A DNA stretch of 64,000 nt, from assembly GCF_042658685.1 (NCBI RefSeq), contig NZ_JBHSQY010000001.1; one strand, written 5' to 3'. This document shows, in pieces, positions 35,817-45,466 of this stretch; positions within the stretch are counted from its first letter, which is position 1, and each line of letters opens with the position of its first letter. This DNA is from Macrococcoides bohemicum. Its GTDB lineage: Bacteria > Bacillota > Bacilli > Staphylococcales > Staphylococcaceae. Under the pieces are notes generated by a model. The model was not told the DNA's origin. It worked only from the letters and a program-made list of their open reading frames with translations, and ran no database searches. The translations under genes and the position numbers were made by a program.

Positions 35817-37163
35817 ATGAAGAAAGTATTAGTCGCAAATCGTGGCGAGATAGCAGTAAGAATCATTCGTGCGTTAAAGGAGTTAAATATACAGTCAGTG
35901 GCTGTCTATTCTGAGGCAGACCGTGATGCCTTACATACTCAAATTGCAGATGAAGCTTATTGTATCGGACCGAAACAATCGAAAGATTCTTATTTAAATA
36001 TCCCGAATATTTTAATGATCGCAAGCTCTACAGGTTGTGATGGTATTCATCCTGGGTATGGTTTTTTAGCTGAGAACGCAAATTTTGCAGAAATGTGCGA
36101 AGCATGTCAAATTAAATTTATCGGACCGAGTCACTATTCAATCTCTAAAATGGGAATCAAGGACGTAGCCAAGAAAGAAATGATAAAAGCAAATGTTCCT
36201 GTTGTTCCTGGAAGTGATGGATTATTAGAAAGTGTTGAAGATGCATTGACACTTGCGAATCAAATGGGTTATCCGGTTATCTTAAAAGCGACTGCTGGTG
36301 GCGGTGGCAAAGGGATACGTGTAGCAAGAAATGATGAAGAACTTCGCAATGGTTATATGATGACTGAACAGGAAGCTGCTACAGCTTTCGGTAATCCAGG
36401 GCTATATTTAGAGAAATTTATCGAGGAATTTCGTCATGTGGAAATCCAAATATTGGCTGATCAATACGGTAATGTAATACATCTCGGTGAGCGAGATTGT
36501 ACCATCCAGCGTCGTATGCAAAAACTTGTAGAAGAATCACCTTCGCCTATTTTAGATGATACAACGAGAACAGCAATGGGTCAGGCAGCAGTACGTGCAG
36601 CTGAAGCTGTAAATTACGAAGGTGCTGGTACGGTTGAATTTATCTATGATTTAGCAACGAAAGCATTTTACTTTATGGAAATGAATACACGCATTCAGGT
36701 TGAACACCCGGTGACTGAAATGGTGACAGGAATTGATCTGGTGAAATGGCAGATAAAAATTGCCGCAGGAGAAAGACTCACGACACAACAGGATGATGTT
36801 ATGATGTCAGGTCATGCGATTGAACTCAGAATAAATGCAGAGAATCCATATAAAAATTTTATGCCATCTCCAGGTAAAATTACTCAATATGTTGTACCAG
36901 GTGGAAATGGTGTAAGAATAGATTCAGCGTGTTATACGAACTATATAATTCCACCTTTCTACGACTCGATGGTGGCTAAACTAATCGTATATCAACCAAC
37001 ACGTGCAGAAGCGATTGAATGTGCCAAACGTGCACTAGATGAATTTGTTGTAACGGGAGTTGATACGACGATACCTTTCCACATTGCATTAATGGAAAAT
37101 GATACTTTCAGATCTAATGATTATAGCACGAAGTTTTTAGAACAAAATGAAATACTTTCATAA
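35817..37163 (+). CDS. accC: Acetyl-CoA carboxylase biotin carboxylase subunit
   Basis: 448 residues with ATP-grasp fold. Recognisable are KKVLVANRGEIAVRIIRA, GIHPGYGFLAEN, KATAGGGGKGIRVA, EFRHVEIQILAD, HLGERDCTIQRRMQKLVEESPSP, and MNTRIQVEHPVTEMVTGIDLVKWQ. It carboxylates biotin on AccB with bicarbonate and ATP. A short hairpin terminator follows, so yqhY starts a separate or attenuated unit. Confidence 0.97.
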   Translation: MKKVLVANRGEIAVRIIRALKELNIQSVAVYSEADRDALHTQIADEAYCIGPKQSKDSYLNIPNILMIASSTGCDGIHPGYGFLAENANFAEMCEACQIKFIGPSHYSISKMGIKDVAKKEMIKANVPVVPGSDGLLESVEDALTLANQMGYPVILKATAGGGGKGIRVARNDEELRNGYMMTEQEAATAFGNPGLYLEKFIEEFRHVEIQILADQYGNVIHLGERDCTIQRRMQKLVEESPSPILDDTTRTAMGQAAVRAAEAVNYEGAGTVEFIYDLATKAFYFMEMNTRIQVEHPVTEMVTGIDLVKWQIKIAAGERLTTQQDDVMMSGHAIELRINAENPYKNFMPSPGKITQYVVPGGNGVRIDSACYTNYIIPPFYDSMVAKLIVYQPTRAEAIECAKRALDEFVVTGVDTTIPFHIALMENDTFRSNDYSTKFLEQNEILS

Positions 37164-37188
37164 AAAAACGCATAAGCGTTTTTTTATT
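37160..37188 (+). terminator. accBC terminator
   Basis: AAAAAACGC and GCGTTTTTTT pair around ATAA, with the T tract forming part of the right arm. Confidence 0.83.
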
Positions 37189-37251
37189 TAGCATTTAATA
37201 TTATACTTAAAACATGTTATAGTATTAATATGAGATGGGAGGCATATATCA

Positions 37252-37599
37252 ATGATTGAAACAAATAAAAAAGGCAATTTAGGTACTGTTGAAATTGCAC
37301 CAAGTGTAATTGAAGTCATCGCTTCAATCGCTGTATCTGAAGTCAAAGGTGTATCACTTGTTCAAAAGAACAAATCTCTCGATAAATTAGGCGTTAAAAA
37401 TCAAAAAGGTGTTAACGTAGAAGTTAAGGATGAAGATATCATTATCGATGCATACTGTGCTTTCGACTATGGTACAAAAATCTCTAAGACGGCAACACAA
37501 GTACAGCAATCTATAAAAAATGCATTAGGTAATATGACTGCGATTAGTCCGAAACAAATCAATGTGCATATCGTTAATGTAAAATTTAAAGAAAATTAA
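37252..37599 (+). CDS. Asp23/Gls24 family envelope stress response protein (YqhY)
   Basis: 115 residues. GTVEIAPSVIEVIASIAVSEVKGV and DIIIDAYCAFDYGTKISKTA are typical of DUF322/Asp23. The B. subtilis homologue YqhY lies next to accBC and affects acetyl-CoA carboxylase activity, and this neighbourhood is conserved here. No membrane segment is present. It has its own promoter-like TATAGT region and GGGAGG before the ATG. Confidence 0.9.
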   Translation: MIETNKKGNLGTVEIAPSVIEVIASIAVSEVKGVSLVQKNKSLDKLGVKNQKGVNVEVKDEDIIIDAYCAFDYGTKISKTATQVQQSIKNALGNMTAISPKQINVHIVNVKFKEN

Positions 37600-37631
37600 T
37601 TTAGAGGATGCTTGCATCCTCTAAATTTTTG
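37597..37631 (+). terminator. Hairpin between yqhY and nusB
   Basis: AATTTAGAGGATG and CATCCTCTAAATT pair around CTTG, followed by TTT. Only 13 bases remain to the nusB start, so it can act as a terminator or attenuator and places the nusB ribosome-binding site just beyond it. Confidence 0.85.
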
Positions 37632-37643
37632 AAGGAGAAACAT

Positions 37644-38036
37644 ATGTCAAGAACAGAATCAAGACAACATGCAGTACAAATATTATTTCAATTAGAAACA
37701 AAGGAACATGATATTACAATTGAAGAAGCAACAGCTTTTATTATTGAGCCTCCTCTAAAGGATGAATTTTGTGAATCAATCGTTCGTGGTGTGAAAGCTT
37801 ATGAAACAGACATCGATGGTAAAATATCACCTCATCTTAAACAGTGGACGCTTGACCGTATCAATAAGATTGATCGAATTATTTTACGTATGAGTACTTA
37901 TGAAATGCTATACACTGATGCACCGGAAAAAGTAGTTGTTAATGAAGCGGTAAATTTAGCGAAAACTTATAGCGATGATGACAGCTATAAATTTATCAAC
38001 GGTGTTTTAAGTGAAATAATTAAAAATAAAGCGTAG
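37644..38036 (+). CDS. nusB: Transcription antitermination protein NusB
   Basis: 130 residues, all-alpha RNA-binding factor for rRNA antitermination with NusE. It starts SRTESRQHAVQILFQLE and contains WTLDRINKIDRIILRMSTYEM and VVNEAVNLAKTYSDDDSYKFINGVL, the NusB signature. ATG 37644 follows GAAGGAG; an in-frame ATG at 37608 lies in the preceding hairpin. It is the first gene of nusB-xseA-xseB-ispA. Confidence 0.96.
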   Translation: MSRTESRQHAVQILFQLETKEHDITIEEATAFIIEPPLKDEFCESIVRGVKAYETDIDGKISPHLKQWTLDRINKIDRIILRMSTYEMLYTDAPEKVVVNEAVNLAKTYSDDDSYKFINGVLSEIIKNKA

Positions 38037-38043
38037 TGATGAT

Positions 38044-39369
38044 ATGGAAAAGTATTTAACGGTAAGTGCGTTAAGTAAATATATAAAAGTAAAATTTGAT
38101 AGAGATCCTTATTTACAGGAAGTCTATATAAAGGGTGAGCTTTCAAACTATAAACGTCATTCTAGTGGACATCATTATTTTGCATTAAAAGATAACGGTG
38201 CCATTATTCAATGTATGATGTTTAGTCGTGATGCGGGTAAATTATCTTTTACTCCTAAAGAGGGAGATAGTGTACTTATTACCGGACGTGTTTCATCATA
38301 TGAGGCACGAGGCAACTATCAATTGTATGTTAATACAATGACGCTTGATGGTATTGGGTTATTATATGAGAAATTTGAACAACTTAAAAAGGAATTTCAG
38401 GAAAAAGGTTATTTTAATAGAGAACATAAACAGTCTTTACCAAAATATCCGAAGCATATTGCAGTACTTACAGCAAGCACAGGAGCGGCCGTACAGGATA
38501 TACGGACTACTTTAAATAATAGATATCCATTGGCAGAAGTAACGTATATATCGACACTAGTACAAGGTGCAGGTGCTAAAGAAGATATCGTAAAAAATAT
38601 TGAACAAGCAGATGCTATCGGTGTCGATGTAATCATTCTTGGACGTGGTGGGGGCTCAATTGAAGATTTATGGGCATTTAATGAAGCTGCTGTTGTTGAA
38701 GCTATATATAATGCACGTACACCTATCATTTCAGCAGTAGGACATGAAACGGATACGACTTTATCAGATTTTGTAGCAGATTTACGTGCACCAACACCAA
38801 CTGGAGCGGCTGTTCTTGCAACGCCTGACGTCCGTGAATTGGATGCGCAGATTAATAAAGCACGTGAATTCATGAATCATAAAATGAACAATATATTACG
38901 TCATCAAGTGCAGCACTTAAATCAGCTTGAGAATTATTATATTTTTAAGAATCCATATATGCTTGTTGAACAAAAAGTTCAGCGAATCGATGAAATTCAG
39001 AATAATATGAAGTACCTGGTGAATACGATGCTGCAACAACAAAAGCATCGTTCTTCAACTTTAACTCAGCATATTACACCTAAGACATTAGAGGATAAGG
39101 TAAAGTATTACCACAAAGAAATTGAAAATAAACAACATCAAATGGACAGAATAGTACAGTATTTGATGTCAATGAAACAAACAGCATTTCAATCTCGACT
39201 TGCACTGCTTAGCAGCTTAAGTCCAACAGAAACATTACTACGAGGATATAGTATTACGCGATATAACGATGCGATAGTGCGTTCTGTAGATGATGTGAAA
39301 ATTGGTGATAGGTTAGAAATTGAAATCAAGGATGGTAAACTAATCAGTGAAGTAATTGAAAAGAAATAA
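38044..39369 (+). CDS. xseA: Exodeoxyribonuclease VII large subunit
   Basis: 441 residues. An N-terminal OB fold (VYIKGELSNYKRHSSGHHYFALKD), the catalytic domain with LTASTGAAVQDI, ILGRGGGSIEDLWAFNEA and ISAVGHETDTTLSDFVADLRAPTPTGAA, then a long coiled coil that binds small XseB subunits, and a C-terminal RGYSITR motif. It degrades single-stranded DNA from both ends. Confidence 0.96.
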   Translation: MEKYLTVSALSKYIKVKFDRDPYLQEVYIKGELSNYKRHSSGHHYFALKDNGAIIQCMMFSRDAGKLSFTPKEGDSVLITGRVSSYEARGNYQLYVNTMTLDGIGLLYEKFEQLKKEFQEKGYFNREHKQSLPKYPKHIAVLTASTGAAVQDIRTTLNNRYPLAEVTYISTLVQGAGAKEDIVKNIEQADAIGVDVIILGRGGGSIEDLWAFNEAAVVEAIYNARTPIISAVGHETDTTLSDFVADLRAPTPTGAAVLATPDVRELDAQINKAREFMNHKMNNILRHQVQHLNQLENYYIFKNPYMLVEQKVQRIDEIQNNMKYLVNTMLQQQKHRSSTLTQHITPKTLEDKVKYYHKEIENKQHQMDRIVQYLMSMKQTAFQSRLALLSSLSPTETLLRGYSITRYNDAIVRSVDDVKIGDRLEIEIKDGKLISEVIEKK

Positions 39370-39384
39370 CTAGGGGTGTCTTCC

Positions 39385-39579
39385 ATGGCTAAAGATTTTG
39401 AAACGATGATGAACGAATTAGAAACGATTGTTAAACAACTTGATAATGAAAATGTTTCGCTTGAAAAATCCATTGAACTATATGAAGCAGGTGTCAAATT
39501 ATCTAAAGCATGTCAGGATAAACTGAAAGAAGCTGAGCAGAAAATCGCTAAACTACAAGAGGCAGATACAAATGAATAA
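39385..39579 (+). CDS. xseB: Exodeoxyribonuclease VII small subunit
   Basis: 64 residues, mostly helical: FETMMNELETIVKQLDNENV and LEKSIELYEAGVKLSKACQ are the XseB hallmarks. ATG 39385 follows TAGGGGT at seven bases; a GTG three codons earlier overlaps that site. It overlaps ispA by 8 bases. Confidence 0.95.
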   Translation: MAKDFETMMNELETIVKQLDNENVSLEKSIELYEAGVKLSKACQDKLKEAEQKIAKLQEADTNE

Positions 39580-40432
39580 GGCATATATTGAAGCGATTAA
39601 TAATGCAATCGATGAAAATTATCAGGAAAAAGCCGTATCATCACAATTAAATGAATCGATTATCTATTCGTTAAAAGCGGGAGGTAAACGTGTGCGCCCA
39701 TTACTGTTAATGACAACGCTTGAAAGTCTGGGTGGTAATCCAGATGATGGGATAGCATTTGGTTTGGCAGTCGAAATGATACATACATATTCGTTGATTC
39801 ATGATGATCTTCCTGCAATGGATGATGATGATTATCGCAGAGGCAAACTCACAAACCATAAAGTATATGGTGAAGCAACAGCTATTTTAGCAGGAGATGC
39901 CTTACTAACGGATAGTTTCCATCAAATAATATCAGGCAACTATTCAGACGCAACTAAAATAAAACTGATAACATTATTATCAGATGCTGCCGGGTCTAAA
40001 GGTATGGTCGCGGGACAGATGCTTGATATGGAAAGCGAAAATAAATCAATTGATATGATGACGCTTGAGACAATTCACCATCATAAAACAGGAGATTTAA
40101 TTCACGCATCTATTTATGCTGCAGGTATTATACTAAATCTGAATGATGATATTTTATTGTCGCTAGATAAAGTAGGAAGAAATATTGGATTAATGTTTCA
40201 GATTAAAGATGATATATTAGATGTAGAAGGTGATTTCGAGTCAATCGGAAAAACTGTTGGAAGTGATGCAGAAAATGCAAAAAGCACATACGTCTCACTA
40301 ATCGGTCTTGAAGCATCTAAACAAAGACTAAATGAAATCTATAATGAGACGATAGAAATTGTTAAGGACATTACATTAAATAAAGCACCACTCATAGCAT
40401 TAATTGATTTTATTGTTGATAGAAATAAATAA
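39572..40432 (+). CDS. ispA: Farnesyl/geranyl diphosphate synthase
   Basis: 286-residue trans-prenyltransferase. The first Asp-rich motif is HDDLPAMDDDDYRRG (DDxxxxD type of bacterial FPP synthases), the second is MFQIKDDILDVEGD. GGKRVRPLL binds the diphosphate. It condenses the IPP and DMAPP made through ispG/ispH and is followed by dxs, so MEP entry and prenyl-chain elongation genes are adjacent. Confidence 0.95.
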   Translation: MNKAYIEAINNAIDENYQEKAVSSQLNESIIYSLKAGGKRVRPLLLMTTLESLGGNPDDGIAFGLAVEMIHTYSLIHDDLPAMDDDDYRRGKLTNHKVYGEATAILAGDALLTDSFHQIISGNYSDATKIKLITLLSDAAGSKGMVAGQMLDMESENKSIDMMTLETIHHHKTGDLIHASIYAAGIILNLNDDILLSLDKVGRNIGLMFQIKDDILDVEGDFESIGKTVGSDAENAKSTYVSLIGLEASKQRLNEIYNETIEIVKDITLNKAPLIALIDFIVDRNK

Positions 40433-40457
40433 AAAGCCTGTATAAGGCTTTTTTTAT
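40430..40457 (+). terminator. Terminator after ispA
   Basis: AAAAAGCCT and AGGCTTTTT pair around GTATA with a T7 tail. Confidence 0.87.
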
Positions 40458-40527
40458 TTTTCATGCATTCATAAACAATGATATAATAGGTAACATATTA
40501 TAGTAAGAGAGATGTAGGTGGGAATTC

Positions 40528-42414
40528 ATGGATGTATCGAAAATAAAAGATCCATCGTTTATTAAAAATTTAACAGATGATGAGTTAGTTGAATTAAGTG
40601 GTGATATTCGTCAGTTTCTTATAGAGAAATGCGCAATTACCGGAGGGCATATTGGGGCAAATTTAGGTGTTGTAGAATTAACAATCGCCATGCATAGAAG
40701 TTTTAACAGTCCTCAAGATAAACTTATCTTTGATGTAGGACATCAGGCATATATTCATAAAATATTAACTGGCCGTGGAGAGAAATTTGATACGTTACGC
40801 CAATATAAAGGTTTAAGTGGATTTCCGAAATTAAATGAAAGTCCGCATGATGTATGGGAAGCAGGACATTCTTCAACTTCACTCTCAGCAGCTATCGGCA
40901 TGGCAAAAGCGCGTGATATTCTAGGTGAAGATTATGATGTTGTACCGATTATCGGAGATGGAGCTTTAACAGGTGGTATGGCACTTGAAGCTTTAAATCA
41001 TATCGGACATGATAAAACTGATATGACAATCGTCTTAAATGATAATGAAATGAGTATTGCGCCTAACGTTGGTGCGATGCATAATATGTTTGGTCGATTA
41101 CGCACGAATCAAAACTATAACCGTGCAAAAGTTGATATTGACGGTTTCTTAAGTAAATTACCGGGTGGACATAAACTAAGAGATTCAGCTGATCGTATTA
41201 AGGATAGTCTGAAATATCTTGTTGTAACAGGTGTATTCTTTGAGGAGCTTGGCATTAAATATGTCGGGCCAGTAGACGGGCATAATTTTAATGATCTTAA
41301 AGAAGCTTTCGAGACATCTAAACGTATTAACGGACCAGTTATCGTTCACGTTATTACTAAAAAAGGTAAAGGTTACCGACCGGCAGAAAACGATAAGATT
41401 GGGACTTGGCATGGATTAGGACCATATAAATTAGAAACGGGCGAACAGGTAAAAGGTAGCTCAAAAGCACCAGCCTGGAGTCAAATCTTCAGCGACACGG
41501 TACAAAGTTTTGCAGAAAAAGATAAACATATTGTTGCGATTACACCGGCGATGCCAGTAGGTAGTAAGTTAACGAGGTTTCAGGCAGAATTACCGGATCA
41601 ATTCTTTGACGTTGGTATAGCAGAACAGCATGCAGTGACGATGGCGGGTGGATTAGCTGCTAATGGCATGAAACCTTATGTGGCCATTTATTCAACATTT
41701 TTACAACGTGCTTATGATCAAATGCTGCATGACGTCGACCGTCAAAACTTACATGTAGTATTTGGAATTGACCGTTCAGGTCTTGTTGGAGCAGATGGCG
41801 AAACACATCAAGGTGTCTTTGATATACCTTTCTTAAGTCATATGCCGAATATTACGATTATGATGCCAAAAGATGAGAATGAAGCGCGTCATATGCTGCA
41901 TAGTGCATTTTATGAATACACGGGCCCTATTGCGATACGTTATCCAAGAGGGAATGGTATTGGTGTGGATGTGGATGCTAACTTGCAACCCGTACCATAT
42001 GGTAAATGGGAAACCCTTCATGATGGTGAGGATGTCGCAGTACTAAGTTTCGGACCGACATTACAACTTATTGAAGAAGTGCGTGATGAACTATTAAAAG
42101 AAGGCATCAATATTGAAGTGGTTAATGCACGATTTATTAAACCGTTAGATACAGACTATCTGGATAAAATTGCAAAGGAAAATAAAGCAATAATTACAGT
42201 TGAAGAGTCGATGTTGAGCGGTGGTTTTGGGTCATTAATCGTCAATTACTTCAATGATAGACATCAACATATAGATATTAAACGCATCGGAATTGACGAT
42301 GAATATATTGAACATGGTGATGTAGAATTATTACTGAATGATATCGGGATTTCAAAAGCAAATATTATCAATGAAATAAAACAATCACTAAAGCGTAAAC
42401 ATGAAAAAAATTAG
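40528..42414 (+). CDS. dxs: 1-deoxy-D-xylulose-5-phosphate synthase
   Basis: 628 residues, first enzyme of the MEP pathway; joins pyruvate and glyceraldehyde 3-phosphate using thiamine diphosphate. GHIGANLGVVELTIAMH, DVGHQAYIHKILTGR, the TPP motif GDGALTGGMALEALNHIGH to NDNEMSI, DVGIAEQHAVTMAGG and DRSGLVGADGETHQG are all present. It has its own TATAAT promoter element (about 40481) behind the ispA terminator and overlaps tlyA by 14 bases. Most staphylococci lack this gene. Confidence 0.97.
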   Translation: MDVSKIKDPSFIKNLTDDELVELSGDIRQFLIEKCAITGGHIGANLGVVELTIAMHRSFNSPQDKLIFDVGHQAYIHKILTGRGEKFDTLRQYKGLSGFPKLNESPHDVWEAGHSSTSLSAAIGMAKARDILGEDYDVVPIIGDGALTGGMALEALNHIGHDKTDMTIVLNDNEMSIAPNVGAMHNMFGRLRTNQNYNRAKVDIDGFLSKLPGGHKLRDSADRIKDSLKYLVVTGVFFEELGIKYVGPVDGHNFNDLKEAFETSKRINGPVIVHVITKKGKGYRPAENDKIGTWHGLGPYKLETGEQVKGSSKAPAWSQIFSDTVQSFAEKDKHIVAITPAMPVGSKLTRFQAELPDQFFDVGIAEQHAVTMAGGLAANGMKPYVAIYSTFLQRAYDQMLHDVDRQNLHVVFGIDRSGLVGADGETHQGVFDIPFLSHMPNITIMMPKDENEARHMLHSAFYEYTGPIAIRYPRGNGIGVDVDANLQPVPYGKWETLHDGEDVAVLSFGPTLQLIEEVRDELLKEGINIEVVNARFIKPLDTDYLDKIAKENKAIITVEESMLSGGFGSLIVNYFNDRHQHIDIKRIGIDDEYIEHGDVELLLNDIGISKANIINEIKQSLKRKHEKN

Positions 42415-43234
42415 AATAGATGATTGGCTCGTTGAACATGACTATTATGAAACAAAAGATGCCGCTATGCGAGCAGTCATGGCAGGTCTCATTTTTAATG
42501 ACAATATTCGTATTGACACTGCAGGTGAGAAAATTAATCCTATAACTGCAAAAATCCGCGTGAAAGATAAACGGAAAAAATATGTAAGTCGTGGCGGATA
42601 TAAACTTGAAAAAGCAATTGAATATTTTGATTTAAATTTAATTGATGTCATTCATCTCGATATCGGATCTTCTACTGGTGGATTTACAGACTGTGCATTA
42701 CAAAATGGTGCGCGTCATTCATATGCTTTGGATGTCGGTACGAATCAATTAGACTATCGTTTACGTGTTCATGATAAAGTTACAGTCATGGAACAGACAA
42801 ATTTTAGATATGTGATGAAAGAACAGTTTGATCCTACACCGAATTTTATCACGATAGACGTAAGTTTTATTTCTTTATCAGTGATTTTCAATAAACTTGT
42901 TGAAATAGTAAAACCTGGTGCCACGATTATTGCACTCATCAAGCCCCAATTTGAAGCAAGATATGAATATGTTGATAAAGGAATTGTTCATGATAAAGAT
43001 GAACATATCCGGGTATTAGATGAAATGATTCAGCTTTGTAAGAAACTTAATATTCAAGTACACGGTATTACCTTTTCACCAATTACTGGGCAAAAAGGTA
43101 ATATTGAATATTTATTACATGGTGAAGTTATTTCTGATAATGATGAAATTATTAATTCTGTTATCAATGATAAAAATCTGTCACAATCAACAGCAATGAT
43201 TGTGGAACAAGCGTTTAACATATTAAATGATTAA
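42401..43234 (+). CDS. tlyA: TlyA family rRNA (cytidine-2'-O)-methyltransferase-like protein (YqxC)
   Basis: 277 residues. An N-terminal S4 RNA-binding domain (RIDDWLVEHDYYETKDAAMRAVMAG) is followed by an FtsJ-like SAM methyltransferase with LDIGSSTGGFTDCALQNGA, ITIDVSFISL and ALIKPQFEA. Mycobacterial TlyA methylates 16S/23S rRNA and affects capreomycin sensitivity; staphylococcal and Bacillus YqxC homologues have also been called hemolysin-like, but there is no toxin feature. Product assignment to rRNA methylation is by family. Confidence 0.9.
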   Translation: MKKIRIDDWLVEHDYYETKDAAMRAVMAGLIFNDNIRIDTAGEKINPITAKIRVKDKRKKYVSRGGYKLEKAIEYFDLNLIDVIHLDIGSSTGGFTDCALQNGARHSYALDVGTNQLDYRLRVHDKVTVMEQTNFRYVMKEQFDPTPNFITIDVSFISLSVIFNKLVEIVKPGATIIALIKPQFEARYEYVDKGIVHDKDEHIRVLDEMIQLCKKLNIQVHGITFSPITGQKGNIEYLLHGEVISDNDEIINSVINDKNLSQSTAMIVEQAFNILND

Positions 43235-43265
43235 ACCACCGAGGCAAATTCGGTGGTTTTTTCGT
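43233..43265 (+). terminator. Terminator after tlyA
   Basis: AAACCACCGA and TCGGTGGTTT pair around GGCAAAT; T6 follows. Confidence 0.87.
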
Positions 43266-43296
43266 ATACAATAAATTGTATGTATGCTAAAATTAT

Positions 43297-43312
43297 CTGT
43301 ATAATTATACAG
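43297..43312 (+). promoter_or_regulatory. Candidate ARG box overlapping the argR promoter
   Basis: CTGTATAATTATACAG is a perfect 16-base palindrome containing the -10 TATAAT. It fits the ArgR half-site pattern TGxATWWWW-ATxCA, with symmetrical differences at one position. A second spaced palindrome, ATACAAT-AA-ATTGTAT, lies at 43266-43281. Both placed before argR suggest autorepression. Confidence 0.62.
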
Positions 43313-43331
43313 GTACAAGGGGGGCGTAGGT

Positions 43332-43784
43332 ATGGCCAATAAAACTATCCGACAAATTAAAATCAGAGAGATCATCTCTAATCAACAAATAGAAACACAG
43401 GAAGATCTCGTTGAGAAATTAAATGAATATAATTTAAATGTAACACAAGCAACTATTTCTCGAGATATTAAAGAATTACAATTAATTAAAGTACCCACAC
43501 CTAGTGGACAATATATTTACTCACTACCAAGAGACAGAAAATATCATCCGTTAGATAAATTAGGACGCTATTTAATGGATTCATTTGTTAAATTGGATAG
43601 TGCTGACAATTTACTTGTCTTAAAAACTTTACCAGGAAATGCACAGTCAATCGGTGCTATTTTAGATCAGTTAGAATGGGAAGAAGTGATCGGTACAATT
43701 TGTGGTGATGATACTTGCCTATTAATCTGTAAAGATAAAAAAGCAGCAGAAGTGATCACTGAACGTATTTTTAACATGCTTTAA
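43332..43784 (+). CDS. argR: Arginine repressor ArgR/AhrC
   Basis: 150 residues. A winged-helix N-terminus (KIREIISNQQIETQEDLVEKL, NVTQATISRDIKELQLIKVP) is followed by the oligomerisation and arginine-binding domain with LPGNAQSIGAILDQLEW and IGTICGDDTCLLICKD (the GTxxGDDT arginine-binding motif). It controls arginine metabolism as a hexamer. The gene lies between tlyA and recN as in Bacillus and Staphylococcus. Confidence 0.95.
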   Translation: MANKTIRQIKIREIISNQQIETQEDLVEKLNEYNLNVTQATISRDIKELQLIKVPTPSGQYIYSLPRDRKYHPLDKLGRYLMDSFVKLDSADNLLVLKTLPGNAQSIGAILDQLEWEEVIGTICGDDTCLLICKDKKAAEVITERIFNML

Positions 43785-43798
43785 TTGGGGGATTTTAT

Positions 43799-45466
43799 AT
43801 GCTTTTGTCGTTATCTATTAAACAGTTTGCAATAATCGAGGCATTAGAAATTGAATTAAAAGATGGTTTAACTGTACTTAGTGGAGAAACTGGTGCAGGT
43901 AAGTCAATCATTATCGATGCAATCGGACAACTCATTGGTATTCGAGCAAGTCAGACTTTAGTGCGTCATGGTGAAAATAAAGCGATTGTTGAAGGTATAT
44001 TTGATATAGACCATAATCCTCGAGTAAAGGATATGCTCATTGAAAAAGATATTCCATTAGATGATTTTATGTTGGTAAAACGTGAAATTTTAAAGACGGG
44101 TAAAAGTATATGTAAGATCAATAATCAGACCGTAACATTAACAGAATTAAAAAGTATCATGCAGGAGCTTTTGGATATTCATGGGCAACACGAAACACAG
44201 ACCCTGTTAAAACCAAAATATCATCTGACATTATTAGATGATTATGCAAAAGGCAATTATGATACTTTACTGGCGGAGTATCAGATAACCTTTAAACAAT
44301 ATGTTGAGAAGACGAATGAGCTGAAAAACTTGCAGCAAAAAGATGAAGAGTTGTTGCAACGTTTAGATTTAATAAAATATCAACATAAAGAATTAAGTGA
44401 AAAGGAATTAATCGCCTCAGAAAAAGAAACGTTAACAGAAGAAATTAATCGACTGCAAAATTATGAGAAACTTAATGATGCTTTAACAAAATCAGTTAAT
44501 CTATTAAGCGAAGAAAATCAAATATTAGATTTACTATTCAAATTTAACGCATCACTTAAAGAAGTGGATGAAATTATACCAAACAAGTTTAGTAAGACAT
44601 TAGAGGAGTCGGAAGGTCTGTATTATATTTTAGATGATGCAAAACATGCATTGCATGATGCGATGTCTCAAAATGAATATGATGAGAATGAACTTAATCA
44701 GTTAGAGACGCGTATGAATGAAATACAATTTCTAGAACGTAAGTATGGAAAACCTTTAAATGAGCTGATACCTTTTATTGATGAGTTAGAAAAAGAAATT
44801 AATACGATTGAAAATATTGAAGAATCTACTACTCAATTGATAAAGGAAATTGAACAGACAAAATCAAAACTTCTGTCGTTAGGAAATGATTTAAGCAAAG
44901 CAAGACGTAAAGTAGCTCAAACACTACGCAATGAAATATTAGATGAAATTCATAATTTAGAGATGAAAAGTGCAAACTTTGAAATGGCATTTACTAAGAC
45001 TGAACCAAGCGTAACCGGTATTGAATCTTTAGAATTTATGATTAGCCCAAATAAAGGAGAACCATTGAAACCGCTGGAGAAAATAGCATCTGGTGGGGAA
45101 CTAAGTCGTATGATGCTTGCTTTGAAAAGTATATTTGCAGAGTCGAAAGGTAAAACAGCAATTTTATTTGATGAAGTAGACACAGGTGTTTCTGGTAAAG
45201 TCGCTCAAAAAATGGCTGAGAAAATGTATGATATTTCACAGCATATACAAGTTATCTGTATTTCACATTTACCACAAGTTGCTGCAATTAGCGATCATCA
45301 TCTTTATATCGAGAAAAAAGAACAAGATGACAGAACCACTACAAGAGTAACTGAACTCGATGGAGAATCACGCATAAAAGAAGTTGCAAGAATGATCTCA
45401 GGTGTTGAAGTGACGCCACTCACATTAGAACATGCAGCTGAATTAATCAATCAAAATAAGAAGTAA
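43799..45466 (+). CDS. recN: DNA repair protein RecN
   Basis: 555-residue SMC-like ATPase that gathers and bridges double-strand breaks. Walker A is LSGETGAGKSIIIDAI near residue 30, the RecN-specific ILDIHGQHETQ-type segment (LLDIHGQHETQTLL) follows, long coiled coils with an internal hydrophobic turn span about 160-400, and the C-terminus has the signature ASGGELSRMMLALK, Walker B ILFDEVDTGVSG and SHLPQVAA. Only 17 bases lie between its stop and the Spo0A-like gene; spoIVB, which sits here in spore formers, is absent. Confidence 0.96.
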   Translation: MLLSLSIKQFAIIEALEIELKDGLTVLSGETGAGKSIIIDAIGQLIGIRASQTLVRHGENKAIVEGIFDIDHNPRVKDMLIEKDIPLDDFMLVKREILKTGKSICKINNQTVTLTELKSIMQELLDIHGQHETQTLLKPKYHLTLLDDYAKGNYDTLLAEYQITFKQYVEKTNELKNLQQKDEELLQRLDLIKYQHKELSEKELIASEKETLTEEINRLQNYEKLNDALTKSVNLLSEENQILDLLFKFNASLKEVDEIIPNKFSKTLEESEGLYYILDDAKHALHDAMSQNEYDENELNQLETRMNEIQFLERKYGKPLNELIPFIDELEKEINTIENIEESTTQLIKEIEQTKSKLLSLGNDLSKARRKVAQTLRNEILDEIHNLEMKSANFEMAFTKTEPSVTGIESLEFMISPNKGEPLKPLEKIASGGELSRMMLALKSIFAESKGKTAILFDEVDTGVSGKVAQKMAEKMYDISQHIQVICISHLPQVAAISDHHLYIEKKEQDDRTTTRVTELDGESRIKEVARMISGVEVTPLTLEHAAELINQNKK

